Shown here piece after piece: positions 17,804-25,982 of a stretch of 64,000 nucleotides of DNA. The notes under the pieces are model-generated. The model was not told the origin of the DNA and ran no database searches. It saw only the letters and a list, made by a program, of their open reading frames with translations. The position numbers were made by a program, and so were the translations under genes. This DNA is from Streptomyces sp. NBC_00376 (GTDB lineage: Bacteria > Actinomycetota > Actinomycetes > Streptomycetales > Streptomycetaceae), in NCBI RefSeq assembly GCF_036077095.1, contig NZ_CP107962.1, forward strand, positions 62,001 to 126,000, given 5' to 3'. The stretch's first letter is position 1, and each line of letters begins with the position of its first letter.

Positions 17804-18128
17804 GGTTCACTTCCCCGGGGAGAGCGGGCGGGTTGAGTGCATGGGTGGCTGCCAGCTGACCGGCCACGATGGTGACCGGCGGGGGCAATACCTCGCCACC
17901 TTGCGGGAGAGCCGGCTCGGACGGCGGATTCTCCCGCGTCTTCCCCCAGGGAAGGAAGCAGGCCAGGCTGGCGACCACATCGCCGAGCCCAGCCAGAACG
18001 GCGGGGAGGTCTTCCGGACGCGACTTGTCGACCACGCGCCGCGCGATCGCCAGGACCGCTATCACCAGGATCGCGAGCGCCGTAATCACGACACAGGCCG
18101 CGCTCACAAACCACCACGGGTCGAACAC
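17799..18128 (-). CDS. Hypothetical membrane protein with one N-terminal TM helix
   Basis: 109 residues from GTG 18128, with GGAGG about 6 nt upstream. One strong hydrophobic helix (VSAACVVITALAILVIAVLA) sits at about residues 7-26. A soluble tail follows with a short hydrophobic patch (VVASLACFLPW) and a Pro-rich end. It is translationally coupled to the short sigma-like gene through an ATGA overlap. A membrane protein paired with a small DNA-binding protein is suggestive, but no function can be assigned. Confidence 0.55.
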   Translation of the reverse strand: MFDPWWFVSAACVVITALAILVIAVLAIARRVVDKSRPEDLPAVLAGLGDVVASLACFLPWGKTRENPPSEPALPQGGEVLPPPVTIVAGQLAATHALNPPALPGEVNR

Positions 18129-18490
18129 GAAGAACCTCCGGAAACGAAAGAAGCCCCGGCGGGGACCGGGGCCTTCTGATAGGGGCGGGCACAAAAAAGC
18201 CCCCGCTTCCCTGGCGGGAAGTCGAGAGCTTTGTTATCTGCGGGCAGACTTGTGCCGCAGTAGGAGCACTGTTGCGGACATCGCCGCCGGTGTCAAGTCC
18301 CCTGAACCTCCAGGCCATTTGACCTGCGGTACCGGAAAAGAGGTTTCGTAACACTCACCGCAGCGTCGCGATGACGACGGCCTCGTCCCCCGTCCTCGGA
18401 TCAGCCGTCCGCATCATCGCGGTACGCCTGTCGGTCGTCGGCGCCGGAAGTTGACCAAGACGCCGGACAACCCTCGTGGGCATAAACGCG
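18129..18490. other. Intergenic stretch with a hairpin at 18151-18175
   Basis: No gene is seen. A stem-loop (GCCCCGG 18153-18159 / CCGGGGC 18166-18172) lies just upstream of the minus-strand operon start and could end an upstream transcript or act in the leader. Confidence 0.4.
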
Positions 18491-18558
18491 AGCCGCCCCG
18501 GACCTGGGAGGACCTGGGGCGGCTGACAGGCACTCAGAACGCCGCACAGGGGCGTTCT
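18491..18558 (-). terminator. Two adjacent hairpins downstream of the truncated gene
   Basis: AGCCGCCCC/GGGGCGGCT (18491-18499 with 18516-18524) and AGAACGCC/GGCGTTCT (18536-18543 with 18551-18558). They directly follow the stop of the minus-strand fragment at 18557. Confidence 0.55.
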
Positions 18559-18865
18559 AGGCGGCGAAGCCGATGTTGGTGACGTACTCGTACTGGCCCC
18601 ACTGGGATCCCAGGTCGACGATGACGTCTTCCCAGGCGTCGTCCAGGCCCTGGTGGTCGCCGGATGCCCAGGCCTCGACGATGCGGTCCCAGCGGCGGAC
18701 GTTCATCGTGCGGTACTCCACCATCCGCTGGAGCGGACGCGGCACCTGCGACTGGTTCAGCGGGTGGATCTCGACCCGCGTCCCGCCGCCGGCGTTCAGG
18801 CGTCGCAGGAGGTGTCGGGCGACGTTCTGGCGGCGGACCTGACGGTAGGCCGCCTCGATGCGGCA
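18557..18865 (-). pseudogene. 5'-truncated gene of unknown function
   Basis: A continuous minus-strand frame from about 18865 to the stop at 18557 gives about 100 protein-like residues (CRIEAAYRQVRRQNVARHLL, TRVEIHPLNQSQ, MNVRRWDRIVEAW, YEYVTNIGFAA). It has no start codon before GTG 18745, which lies in mid-sequence. The frame stops being protein-like at about 18865, exactly where a forward helicase-associated fragment begins. The family is not recognised. Confidence 0.45.
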
Positions 18866-19071
18866 CGCTCCCGGAGACTGCTGGCGACGTCGTCGTCCAG
18901 GGCGAAGACCTCGGACGGTGGGTGAACGCGCAGCGGCACGGGTGGGAGCAGCTTCTGCCCGTACAGCAGTGGATCCTGGAGAACACCCTCAAGAACACCC
19001 CGGCCGAGAACAACGAACGGCCGGTGAAACAGACCCAGGACGCAGCGGGGGTCTTTGACATCTCTGGCTGA
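18866..19071 (+). pseudogene. Helicase-associated (HA) repeat fragment
   Basis: The forward frame reads VVVQGEDLGRWVNAQRHGWE then LLPVQQWILENTL, the signature of the helicase-associated repeat (G-x-x-LG-W-x-x-x-QR...L-x-P-x-QQ) found in tandem at the C-terminus of Streptomyces DEAD/DEAH-type helicases. No helicase core is attached. A closely related fragment (VVVQGEDLRRCVQGCRLGWD) lies at 58317. Confidence 0.65.
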
Positions 19072-19166
19072 CATCAGCCGATCAGCGTATCTTCCAGGAG
19101 CTCGGCGATCATGGGCTTCGGCCGTTGTGCCGAGGCTCACGCCCATCGGGTTACAGGGGAGGTGCC

Positions 19167-19331
19167 ATGACTGATCACGGTTGGTCCGACAGCAATGATG
19201 ACGGAGATCCCTTCGAGCGCGGGAAGCTGGATTGGACCTGTGGGTGTTGGATCCTCCTCGGGGGGTTTTTGATCTGCGCGATGGGCGGGGCGTGGATAGT
19301 TTGGGCGAGCTTCGCTCTTCAGGGCCCCTAG
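19167..19331 (+). CDS. Small single-TM protein
   Basis: 54 residues from ATG 19167, with GGGGAGG 4 nt upstream. An acidic N-terminus (DSNDDGDPFERGKLDW) precedes a CGC motif and one hydrophobic helix (WILLGGFLICAMGGAWIVWA). Unknown function. The good ribosome-binding site supports translation. Confidence 0.5.
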   Translation: MTDHGWSDSNDDGDPFERGKLDWTCGCWILLGGFLICAMGGAWIVWASFALQGP

Positions 19332-19502
19332 GTCGAATGCGGGTGCTCGGACACTGGCCGAAAGCCGACGGAAGAGCCATGTGCCCCGCATAGGACGCCG
19401 ACTGGGACACGCCAGTGGGAGCACTGCCCGCCGGCCTCCTATGAGCGGCGGTCAGCTTGGCGTCGTTCCCGCTCTGGGCGAGATCCGTTTGAAGACGCCC
19501 TA

Positions 19503-19523
19503 GGCACTGTCCGGCGGATCATG
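19503..19523 (+). repeat. Left terminal inverted repeat of the IS5-type element
   Basis: GGCACTGTCCGGCGGATCATG. It differs at one position from the reverse complement of the internal end at 20433-20453 and at one position from that of the outer end at 21029-21049. Confidence 0.75.
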
Positions 19524-19556
19524 TGACTTTCCGACTGGTCGCTCGTTGGATGAGGC

Positions 19557-20437
19557 ATGAGTCGGGGGGATCTGAATAGTCGCGAATGGTCGCTTCTGGA
19601 ACCGCATCTGCCGCTGTCAGGTGGCCGGGGAGGCCGGTGGAACAACCACCGCACGGTGCTCAACGGGATCCTGTTCCGAATCCGCACTGGTGTCCCGTGG
19701 CGTGACCTCCCAGGACGATACGGCTCCTGGAAAACCGTCTACGAACGGCATCGCCGCTGGTCTGCGGACGGAACCTGGGACCGCATTCTGCAGGCGGTCC
19801 AGGCCAACGCCGACCTGGCGGGCCGGATCGACTGGGGCATGGTCGGCGTCGACTCGACCTCCTGCCGGGCCCACCAGCACGCGGCCGGCGCCCGCAAAGC
19901 CAAGCCTCGGGTCCCGAAAAAAGGACGACGCCCCGGCACCACCGCCCCGACGAGGGGCTTGGACGGTCCCGGGGCGGCCTGACCTGCAAGATCCACCTCG
20001 CCGGCGAAGGCGGCTGCCGCCCACTGGCCCTCCTACTCACGCCGGGCCAGTGGGGCGACGCCCCGCAGATGGTCGAGGTCCTTGACCGGATTCGGGTTCC
20101 CCGATCGCAGGGCGGACGGCCGCGGACCCGGCCAGACCATGTCAGCGGCGACAAGGCATACAGCTCCCGCCGCAACCGGCGCTACCTGCGGCGACGCGAC
20201 ATCAAGCACACGATTCCGGAGCCGAAGGACCAGCGGGCCAACCGCCGGCGCAAAGGCAGTAACGGCGGCAGGCCCACCGGCTTCGATCGCGACCGCTACC
20301 GGCGGCGCAACGAGGTCGAGCGAACCATCAACCGGCTCAAGAACTTCAGTGCTGTCGCAACCCGTTACGACAAACGGGCCTACGTCTTCCATGGCACCGT
20401 CACCGCAGCAGCGGTCCGCTTATGGCTCAGACCATGA
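19557..20437 (+). CDS. IS5-family transposase read through a -1 frameshift
   Basis: The first frame runs from ATG 19557 (MSRGDLNSREWSLLEPHLP, then the [16 protein letters not shown] catalytic region). It contains AAAAAAG at 19917-19923, after which it ends at 19982. The protein continues in the -1 frame ([33 protein letters not shown], then the Glu-containing NEVERTINRLKNF) to 20437. IS427-group elements make full transposase by slippage on such A-runs, so the shift is probably programmed rather than a mutation. The DDE residues appear to be present across the two frames. Confidence 0.75.
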
Positions 20438-20935
20438 TCCGCAGGACAGTGCCTTGCCGTGCCGCGCGGATCCAGGCTGCACCCGCATGACCCACATGTA
20501 CCCGGCCAGACCAATCGATCCGCGCACCGTCGCGTCAGCCCATGCCGGCAAAACGCTGCCTCCGGCATTCCATCCCAGGCTCCAGAAGAGGAGCAAACTC
20601 AGTGCGCTTGCCACTATGACTGCGCTCCCGTACCTGACGAGCGTCGTGCGGCCTCTGCCCAGCCAGGTTCCCAGAAGCCCAGCCGGGATCTGCACCATCA
20701 CATGGAAACTTGCGCATGCCAGCGGCACAGTCAGGAGGAGGACGAAGGGTGCATCTGCTGTGGGATCGCCTGGCGGGGTCGCATAGCCGGAGTCCAGCAT
20801 CCACAACGGCGGCACCAAGAACGTGAGCAGGAGTACGGCTCCGCTCAGATGCATAGCGCCAAGGTGCCGCAGTGCCGAATGTGGAGCCCCGACGCTTCGT
20901 CCCCTGGCAGTCGGACCATTGGTTCTCTCGCCCAT
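20420..20935 (-). CDS. Passenger membrane protein of the IS5-type element
   Basis: 171 residues from ATG 20935 with GGAGGGGAGAT directly upstream. Four hydrophobic helices are visible (about 27-45, 56-80, 92-112, 122-145), separated by short basic or Gly/Trp loops. The 3' end overlaps the transposase 3' end (stop 20437) in the convergent direction and covers the internal IS end at 20433-20453. No family recognised. Because it sits between two copies of the right terminal repeat it is likely cargo of the IS. Confidence 0.55.
   Translation of the reverse strand: MGERTNGPTARGRSVGAPHSALRHLGAMHLSGAVLLLTFLVPPLWMLDSGYATPPGDPTADAPFVLLLTVPLACASFHVMVQIPAGLLGTWLGRGRTTLVRYGSAVIVASALSLLLFWSLGWNAGGSVLPAWADATVRGSIGLAGYMWVMRVQPGSARHGKALSCGSWSEP
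20433..20453 (-). repeat. Internal copy of the IS right end
   Basis: CATGATCCGCAGGACAGTGCC, right after the transposase stop, is where a standard IS of this group would end. The sequence flanking it (TTGCC) shows no TA duplication, unlike the outer copy. Confidence 0.65.
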
Positions 20936-21028
20936 ATCTCCCCTCCCGCCGCCCTGCAGGCGTGGGACATGGTAGTCAGGCGGTTGCCCCGTCCTCGCAC
21001 GGCGTAGCACGTCCCGCACGGGAGTCGT

Positions 21029-21049
21029 CATGATCCGCCGGACAGCGCC
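21029..21049 (-). repeat. Outer right terminal inverted repeat of the IS5-type element
   Basis: CATGATCCGCCGGACAGCGCC, followed by TA matching the TA before the left end. The last base is shared with the CTAG target of the adjoining IS701 element. Confidence 0.65.
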
Positions 21050-21268
21050 TAGTACTGCAACGGTGTTTGTCGTGACGGGTGGTCAGTCGGTGGGGCGTGG
21101 CCTCGTTGTTTGTAGTGGCTGGTTCGGGCTTGGTGTTGTCGTTTTCGGCGCCAGGTCGACCAGTGCAGGATGTGGTCGACGGGTGCGTGCCGTCGGTTGG
21201 TGAGGCGGTGGATCAGGCGTCTGATCTCGGCGAGGCTGAGGTGGATGAGCTGGGAGGATCCGTTTCTG

Positions 21269-22580
21269 TGAGGCTGATCCTTTGGAGTGGACACCCTGAC
21301 AATGGATCTCGACGATCCAGGGAGGGATGTCCAGGTGGGGCGCAAGTCTCCGTATCCGGAGGAGTTCAGGAAGGACGCCGTCGCGCTCTATCGTGCCGCG
21401 GGTGGCAAGCGCACGTATGCGGCGGTGGCTGCCGATCTCGGTATCACCGCCGAGTCACTGCGGACGTGGGTCCGCAAGGACGAGTCCCCGGCGGCGACCG
21501 GACACCGCGATGCCGGCAGGAGTGCGGCCGAGGAGCTGGCCCGGTTGCGGGCCGAGAACGCCCGGCTGCGACACGCGGAGAAAGAATGGCAGCTGGAGCG
21601 CGAGATCCTGCGCCGGGCAGCCGCCTATTTCGCTCGGGAGGTGAAGTAAGCCCCCGCCGCTGGGACTTCATCTCCGACAACCGCGCCGACTTCGGCGTCA
21701 AGCGGATCTGCCGGGTGCTCGGTGCGTCCCGGGCCGGCTACTACCGGCACCTGGCCACCGAGCAGACCCGCGCCGAGCACCATGCCGAGGAGAAGCGGAC
21801 CGTGAGCGAGATCCGCGCCATCCACGCCGAGCACCACGGCGCCTACGGTGCCCCGCGCGTCCATGCCGAGCTGCGGGCGAGAGGGCGCACGATCAACCGC
21901 AAGCGCGTCACCCGGCTGATGCGGACCAACCACATCGTCGGCCGGCACCTGCGGAAGAAGAAGCGGACGACGATCGCGGACAGGACCACGCCGCCCGCGC
22001 CGGACCTGGTGATGCGCGACTTCACCGCGGACGCCCTGAACACCAGGTGGTGCGGCGACATCACCTTCATAGCCGTCGGCCCGTCCTGGCTCTACCTCGC
22101 CACGGTGATCGACATCTACTCGAGGAAGGTCGTGGGCTGGTCGATCGCGGACCACATGCGTACCTCGCTGGTCACCGACGCGATCGAGATGGCCGTGGCC
22201 GCCCGCGGCGGCCGGGTTCACGGCGTCGTTTTCCACACCGACAGGGGCGCTCAGTACAACGCGGCCGCCTTCACCGACGTCTGCCGCCGCTACGGCATCC
22301 GCCGCAGCATGGGCCGGGTCGGCTCGAGCTACGACAACGCCCTCGCCGAGTCCTTCTTCCAGGGCCTCAAGCGCGAGCTGCTCCACGGACGCCGCTGGAC
22401 CTCGAAGGCACAGACCCGGCTCGAGCTGTTCCGCTGGCTTTCGTACTACAACCGGCGCCGTCGCCACTCCGCGCTCGGCTACCTCACACCAGCCGAGTTC
22501 GAACAACAACTGACCACCACGACACGTACGCTGTCACTCGTCGCATGAAACCCGGTGTCCACTCCCCGGGATCAACCTCA
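21269..22580 (+). mobile_element. IS3-family element inserted in the IS701 transposase
   Basis: Ends TGAGGCTGATCCTTTGGAGT (21269) and ACTCCCCGGGATCAACCTCA (to 22580) are imperfect inverted repeats sharing TGAGG-TGATC-GGAGTGGACACC. The target duplication is CTG at 21266-21268 and 22581-22583. Length is about 1312 bp, typical for IS3. Confidence 0.85.
21302..22548 (+). CDS. IS3-family transposase OrfAB (-1 frameshift)
   Basis: OrfA (21302-21649) has the helix-turn-helix (YPEEFRKDAVALYR, ITAESLRTWVRKDE) and the leucine-zipper helix ending LRRAAAYFAREVK. OrfB is in the -1 frame to 22548, with the integrase core: RWCGDITFI (first Asp), HTDRGAQYNAAAF (second Asp) and NALAESFFQGLKREL (Glu). Fusion by -1 slippage near the OrfA stop is the usual mode. 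All catalytic residues are intact, so the element is probably active or recently active. Confidence 0.85.
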
Positions 22581-22583
22581 CTG

Positions 22584-23712
22584 CTTTCCCGGTGTCGAGC
22601 TGGCGGGCCCGCAGGACGGTGAGGCAGGCGTGGGCGGCCATGGCCAGGGTGATGTGGCGGTGCCAGCCGGGGTAGCGGCGGACCTGGTAGTCGTCCAGGC
22701 CGCACTCCTGCTTCGCGGTCTGGAAGCATTCCTCGATCGCCCAGCGGCTCCCGGCGATGTGGATCAGCTCGTCCAGGGTGGCGTCGGCCGGGCCGTAGGC
22801 GATGTAGTAGGAGAGCTCTTGGGGACGGGCAACGCTGCGACGGGCGATCACCCAATGCCGGCGGTCGGGCCGGTGCCAGGGGCGGACTTCGACGCGTGCC
22901 CAGTCATAGACGCGGGGCCCGTGGGAGCCCTGGCCGCACGAGCGGCGTTTCCATTTCTGCCGGGGCAGGGCGGGAAATAGATCGCTCACGGGGTGGTCGA
23001 TGGCCCAGCGGGTGACGACCGTGTCGTGGCGGGTGGTGGCCATGACGTGGAAGACGTCCGCCTGTTCCAGCTCAGAGCGCCAGCCCTTGCTGTAGCCGTA
23101 GCCGGCATCTGCGGTCACCCAGCGGAACGGGATCTTGCCGGCGATCGCGCGGCGGACCATCTCCTTGGCCATCGCCACCTTCGTCGCGAAGCCGACCTCG
23201 TCGTCAATGCCGGCCCGGCGGCACCGCTCTCGGTCGTCCGTCCAGGAGGCAGGCAGATACAGACGGCGGTCGATCAGCGTTCGTCCGAGCGGGGCCGCAT
23301 AGGCGAGGAAGACACCGACCTGGCAGTTCTCCGTGCGGCCCGCGGTGCCGGAGTACTGCCGTTGCACCCCGGCCGAACCGGTGCCCTTCTTCAGGCAGCC
23401 GGTGTCGTCCACGATCAGCACCGCACCAGGATCGCCGAGATGCTCGACCACGTAGTCACGCACATCGTCCAGAACCTCGTCGGCGTCCCACTCGATCCGG
23501 TTCAACAGCCGGTGGATGCGGTCCGGACCTGCGTGGCCGGCTTCTTCGGCCAGCGTCCAGCCGTTCTTCCGCTGCAACGGGGCTACGAGTCCCCGCATAT
23601 AGGCAAGAGCTGACTCACGAGGCTCCGATCTGCCGAATCGGTGAAGAAACCGCCCTTGCACCGCACCCAACTCACCGGCCCACGACCTGACCTCAGCAAG
23701 ATCCCCACCCAT
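22584..23712 (-). pseudogene. IS701-family transposase, interrupted after LDTGKA
   Basis: From ATG 23712 the protein carries the DDE-type motifs of IS701 (VLIVDDTGCLKKG, FRWVTADAGYG, and the Glu region SRWAIEECFQTAKQECGLDD). It is cut at about 22583 by the IS3 insertion. The family-like tail (LIHLSLAEIRRLIHRL, HWSTWRRKRQHQARTSHYK) lies on the other side of the IS3 at about 21090-21260, on the same strand. Joining the two parts at the CTG duplication leaves that tail out of frame, so there may also be a frameshift. The transposase is not functional as it stands. Confidence 0.8.
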
Positions 23713-23769
23713 GACAACACCAACGATCGACCTGCCTACCCGTCACAGCAAACACCGTTGCAGTACTAG

Positions 23770-24197
23770 CCCGGGTCGGCGGCGCCGGTCGCTGACCCGC
23801 CCCGCGCGCGGCCCCGCCGTCGCGCGTGAGGGACTGGCCGGCCGCCGATCCCCGAGGCGCTCCGCCCGCCCCGCCCCCACCCTCTCCATTTCGGCAGTTC
23901 GGGCGGCAGGGGGGTGCGCAGAGGGGATGTCAGCACCCCGACCACGCCCCTACGAGCATGGTGACCTGCGTAGACGTCTGGCGTCGCGCGGAGGGGGTGC
24001 AACAGATGCCGCAGGAGAACCTGCGGGGCATGACGCAACAGGTGCCGCAAGAGATTCCGGCTCCGGGACATCGGCGGGCCCAGGGCAGGGTCGCCATGCC
24101 GACGCCGACCGCCACCCTGAGGCCGCGGGGGTGCCTCCGGCACCACATGCTGGAACAACCGCCGGCGGGCTACCGACCCCAAGGAGGAGGCCTGCGG
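23770..24197. other. Non-coding stretch after the IS nest
   Basis: About 430 bp. The frames here look like GC-rich shadow frames without ribosome-binding sites. No repeat or hairpin is prominent. Confidence 0.4.
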
Positions 24198-24413
24198 TCA
24201 GTGACCTTTACGGCGCTGTACGTCGAACCGACGCAGCACCCGCACCAGACGCCACATTCCGGCCGCCGCTCCGAGCAGCGCACCTCCCACCAACGCGCCC
24301 TTCCCCGCTGGACCAGAGACGCCAAAAGCCAGTGCGAGAGCCAGAGCGACGGCAAAGACCGCCGCAGTCAGCACGACGGCAGTCACCAGAGCAAAAACGA
24401 TCTCCACCGTCAT
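24198..24413 (-). CDS. Small membrane protein
   Basis: 71 residues from ATG 24413 with AAAAGGAC upstream. Two hydrophobic segments (EIVFALVTAVVLTAAVFAV and GALVGGALLGAAAGMW) are followed by a basic tail (RRFDVQRRKGH). No family recognised. It lies downstream of the peptidoglycan-binding membrane protein on the same strand with a 94-bp gap, so co-transcription is possible. Confidence 0.5.
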   Translation of the reverse strand: MTVEIVFALVTAVVLTAAVFAVALALALAFGVSGPAGKGALVGGALLGAAAGMWRLVRVLRRFDVQRRKGH

Positions 24414-24507
24414 TGCGTCCTTTTCCCACCGCGACTCACGCCCCATATCCATGCTGCAAGTCTCACATCGCGTCAAGCCATTGCGCCTGGACCGAACAGA
24501 ACCTGGC

Positions 24508-25758
24508 TCAGTGGCCGCAGCCGGACATGGGGGTGTCGAGGTACTTCCAGGTCTGGGGTCCGACCTGGCCATCGGGCTTAAGGCCGCTGCAGCTCTGAAC
24601 GGCGCGTACGGCGGTGTCGGTGCCTTCTCCGAAGTTGCCGTCGACGGTGAGCGTGTAGTCGTAGTTGGAGTTCAGCAGGCACTGGATCTGCTTCACCTTC
24701 GAGCCGACCATGCCCTTGGCCATGACCTGGGTGCGGTCCCAGTTGTAGCGGCAGCTGGCGCGGCCGGCGGCGCCGGGCGAGGCGGCCGGACTGGGAGAGG
24801 CAGAAGCAGAGGCTGGGGAAGAGGCCTGGTCCTTGGCTGAACTGCTGGGGCGCGGTGACGTCGTGTTCGTGTCCCCCTCGCCCGTGGGGTCCTGGCCCTT
24901 GTCCTTCTTCTCGTCGTCCTTCGGGGTCTTGGTCGGGGCGGTGCTGCTCTTCGGGGGCAGGGGAGTTTCGTCGACCACTGGCTGCTCGTCGCCGGGACGG
25001 TTGCCGCCGGGTTGGTTGTCGTCGCTGACCTCGATGGTGGTGGGGTTCTCTTCGTAGGTCGAGTACCAGCGTCCGACGAGCAGCAGCGCGGCGAGGGCGG
25101 CGGCGATCAGCGCGAGGACTTTGACCCTGCTCCGGGAAGCAGCTGCCGGCTTTGCTGGCTCGACCGGGCCGGACGTGGACGGTTCCCGGGAGGCAGCTGC
25201 CGGTGTCGCCGGTTCGACCGGGCTGGGCGTGGATGGTGCGGGATCCGGGCCGGCTGCTGCGGGTTTCGGAGTTGCGGTGCCGGGAGCGGGGTCCGCGGCT
25301 GCCGACGGTGCGGGGTCCGCGGCTGCTGTCGGCGGTACGGGATCCGGGGCCGTCGGGGGTACGGGATCCGGGGCTGTCGGGGGTACGGGGTCCGGTACGC
25401 CCGGGGCGGGGTCTGCCGGTGCGGGAACGGACGCCGCTTCCGGCGGTGCCTCCCCCTGGGCGTCCGCGGCCTCCTGGGTGTCCGCGGCGCGGCGGGCCTG
25501 GTCGGCGGTGTCCCAGAGGCCGAGCAGGGTGTTCTTGTCCAGTCCGCGGCGGGTGCAGAGCCGTTCCACCGCGGCCCGGGGCGGGAACGCGGTGCCTTTG
25601 AGGACCCGGTTCCACGAGGAGCGGGAGTAGCCGGTGTCGTGGGTGAAGGCGTCCAGGGAGAGGTTCTTGGACGCCTTCACCTGCCGCAGTGCCTGGAGCA
25701 GTGCGGTGACTTGTGGCAGTGGCTGCGCGGGTGGGTTGTCGCCTTGTTCGGGTCGCAC
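24508..25758 (-). CDS. Helix-turn-helix / single-TM / peptidoglycan-binding protein
   Basis: 416 residues from GTG 25758 with GGGGGAAG upstream. Domain order: an N-terminal XRE-like helix-turn-helix (LSLDAFTHDTGYSRSSWNRVL), then a Pro/Ala-rich linker with tandem VPPTAPDP repeats. A single TM helix (VLALIAAALAALLLVG) follows, then a Ser/Pro/Lys linker and a C-terminal PG_binding_1 domain (KQIQCLLNS, TVDGNFGEGTDTAVRAVQ, LKPDGQVGPQTWKYL). It is a membrane-spanning protein with a cytoplasmic DNA-binding-like head and an extracellular wall-binding tail. It diverges from the secreted muramidase gene, which has the same wall-binding domain. Confidence 0.8.
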   Translation of the reverse strand: MRPEQGDNPPAQPLPQVTALLQALRQVKASKNLSLDAFTHDTGYSRSSWNRVLKGTAFPPRAAVERLCTRRGLDKNTLLGLWDTADQARRAADTQEAADAQGEAPPEAASVPAPADPAPGVPDPVPPTAPDPVPPTAPDPVPPTAAADPAPSAAADPAPGTATPKPAAAGPDPAPSTPSPVEPATPAAASREPSTSGPVEPAKPAAASRSRVKVLALIAAALAALLLVGRWYSTYEENPTTIEVSDDNQPGGNRPGDEQPVVDETPLPPKSSTAPTKTPKDDEKKDKGQDPTGEGDTNTTSPRPSSSAKDQASSPASASASPSPAASPGAAGRASCRYNWDRTQVMAKGMVGSKVKQIQCLLNSNYDYTLTVDGNFGEGTDTAVRAVQSCSGLKPDGQVGPQTWKYLDTPMSGCGH

Positions 25759-25982
25759 GGGTCTTCCCCCTGGTGCCGATGTGATCGTCGTGTTCCGTGG
25801 CCGTTTCTTTTCGCAGGTCAGGGGCCTTGTGGAACGGCCGGGACGGCGCGGTACGGCTGGAATGGCGATCAGGCTACCGGTGGGACGGCGGTACCCCGAA
25901 TCTTCATCTCGTCGACGCCGCAAAGGCGCGGCGCAAACTGCCTGCCGGGTGTGTGTCGGTGGGTCTGACGAGGGGTGAAGTC

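Larger units (their letters stand above)
19503..21049 (+). mobile_element. IS5-family (IS427-type) element with a passenger gene
   Basis: The left end GGCACTGTCCGGCGGATCATG (19503) matches the inverted right end at 21029-21049 (CATGATCCGCCGGACAGCGCC). The element is flanked by TA on both sides (19501-19502 and 21050-21051), the short duplication of this group. Inside are a two-frame transposase on the plus strand and a convergent membrane-protein gene. A second, equally good right end lies at 20433-20453, directly after the transposase. An ancestral 951-bp IS may therefore have gained the extra 596 bp with a second end. Confidence 0.7.
21053..23765 (-). mobile_element. IS701-family element, split by an IS3 element
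   Basis: Ends TACTGCAACGGTGTTTG (21053) and CAAACACCGTTGCAGTA (to 23765) are inverted copies, each flanked by CTAG (21049-21052 and 23766-23769). That is the 4-bp duplication typical of IS701. Removing the inserted IS3 element and its 3-bp duplication leaves about 1.4 kb, a normal IS701 length. The transposase is on the minus strand. Confidence 0.85.
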
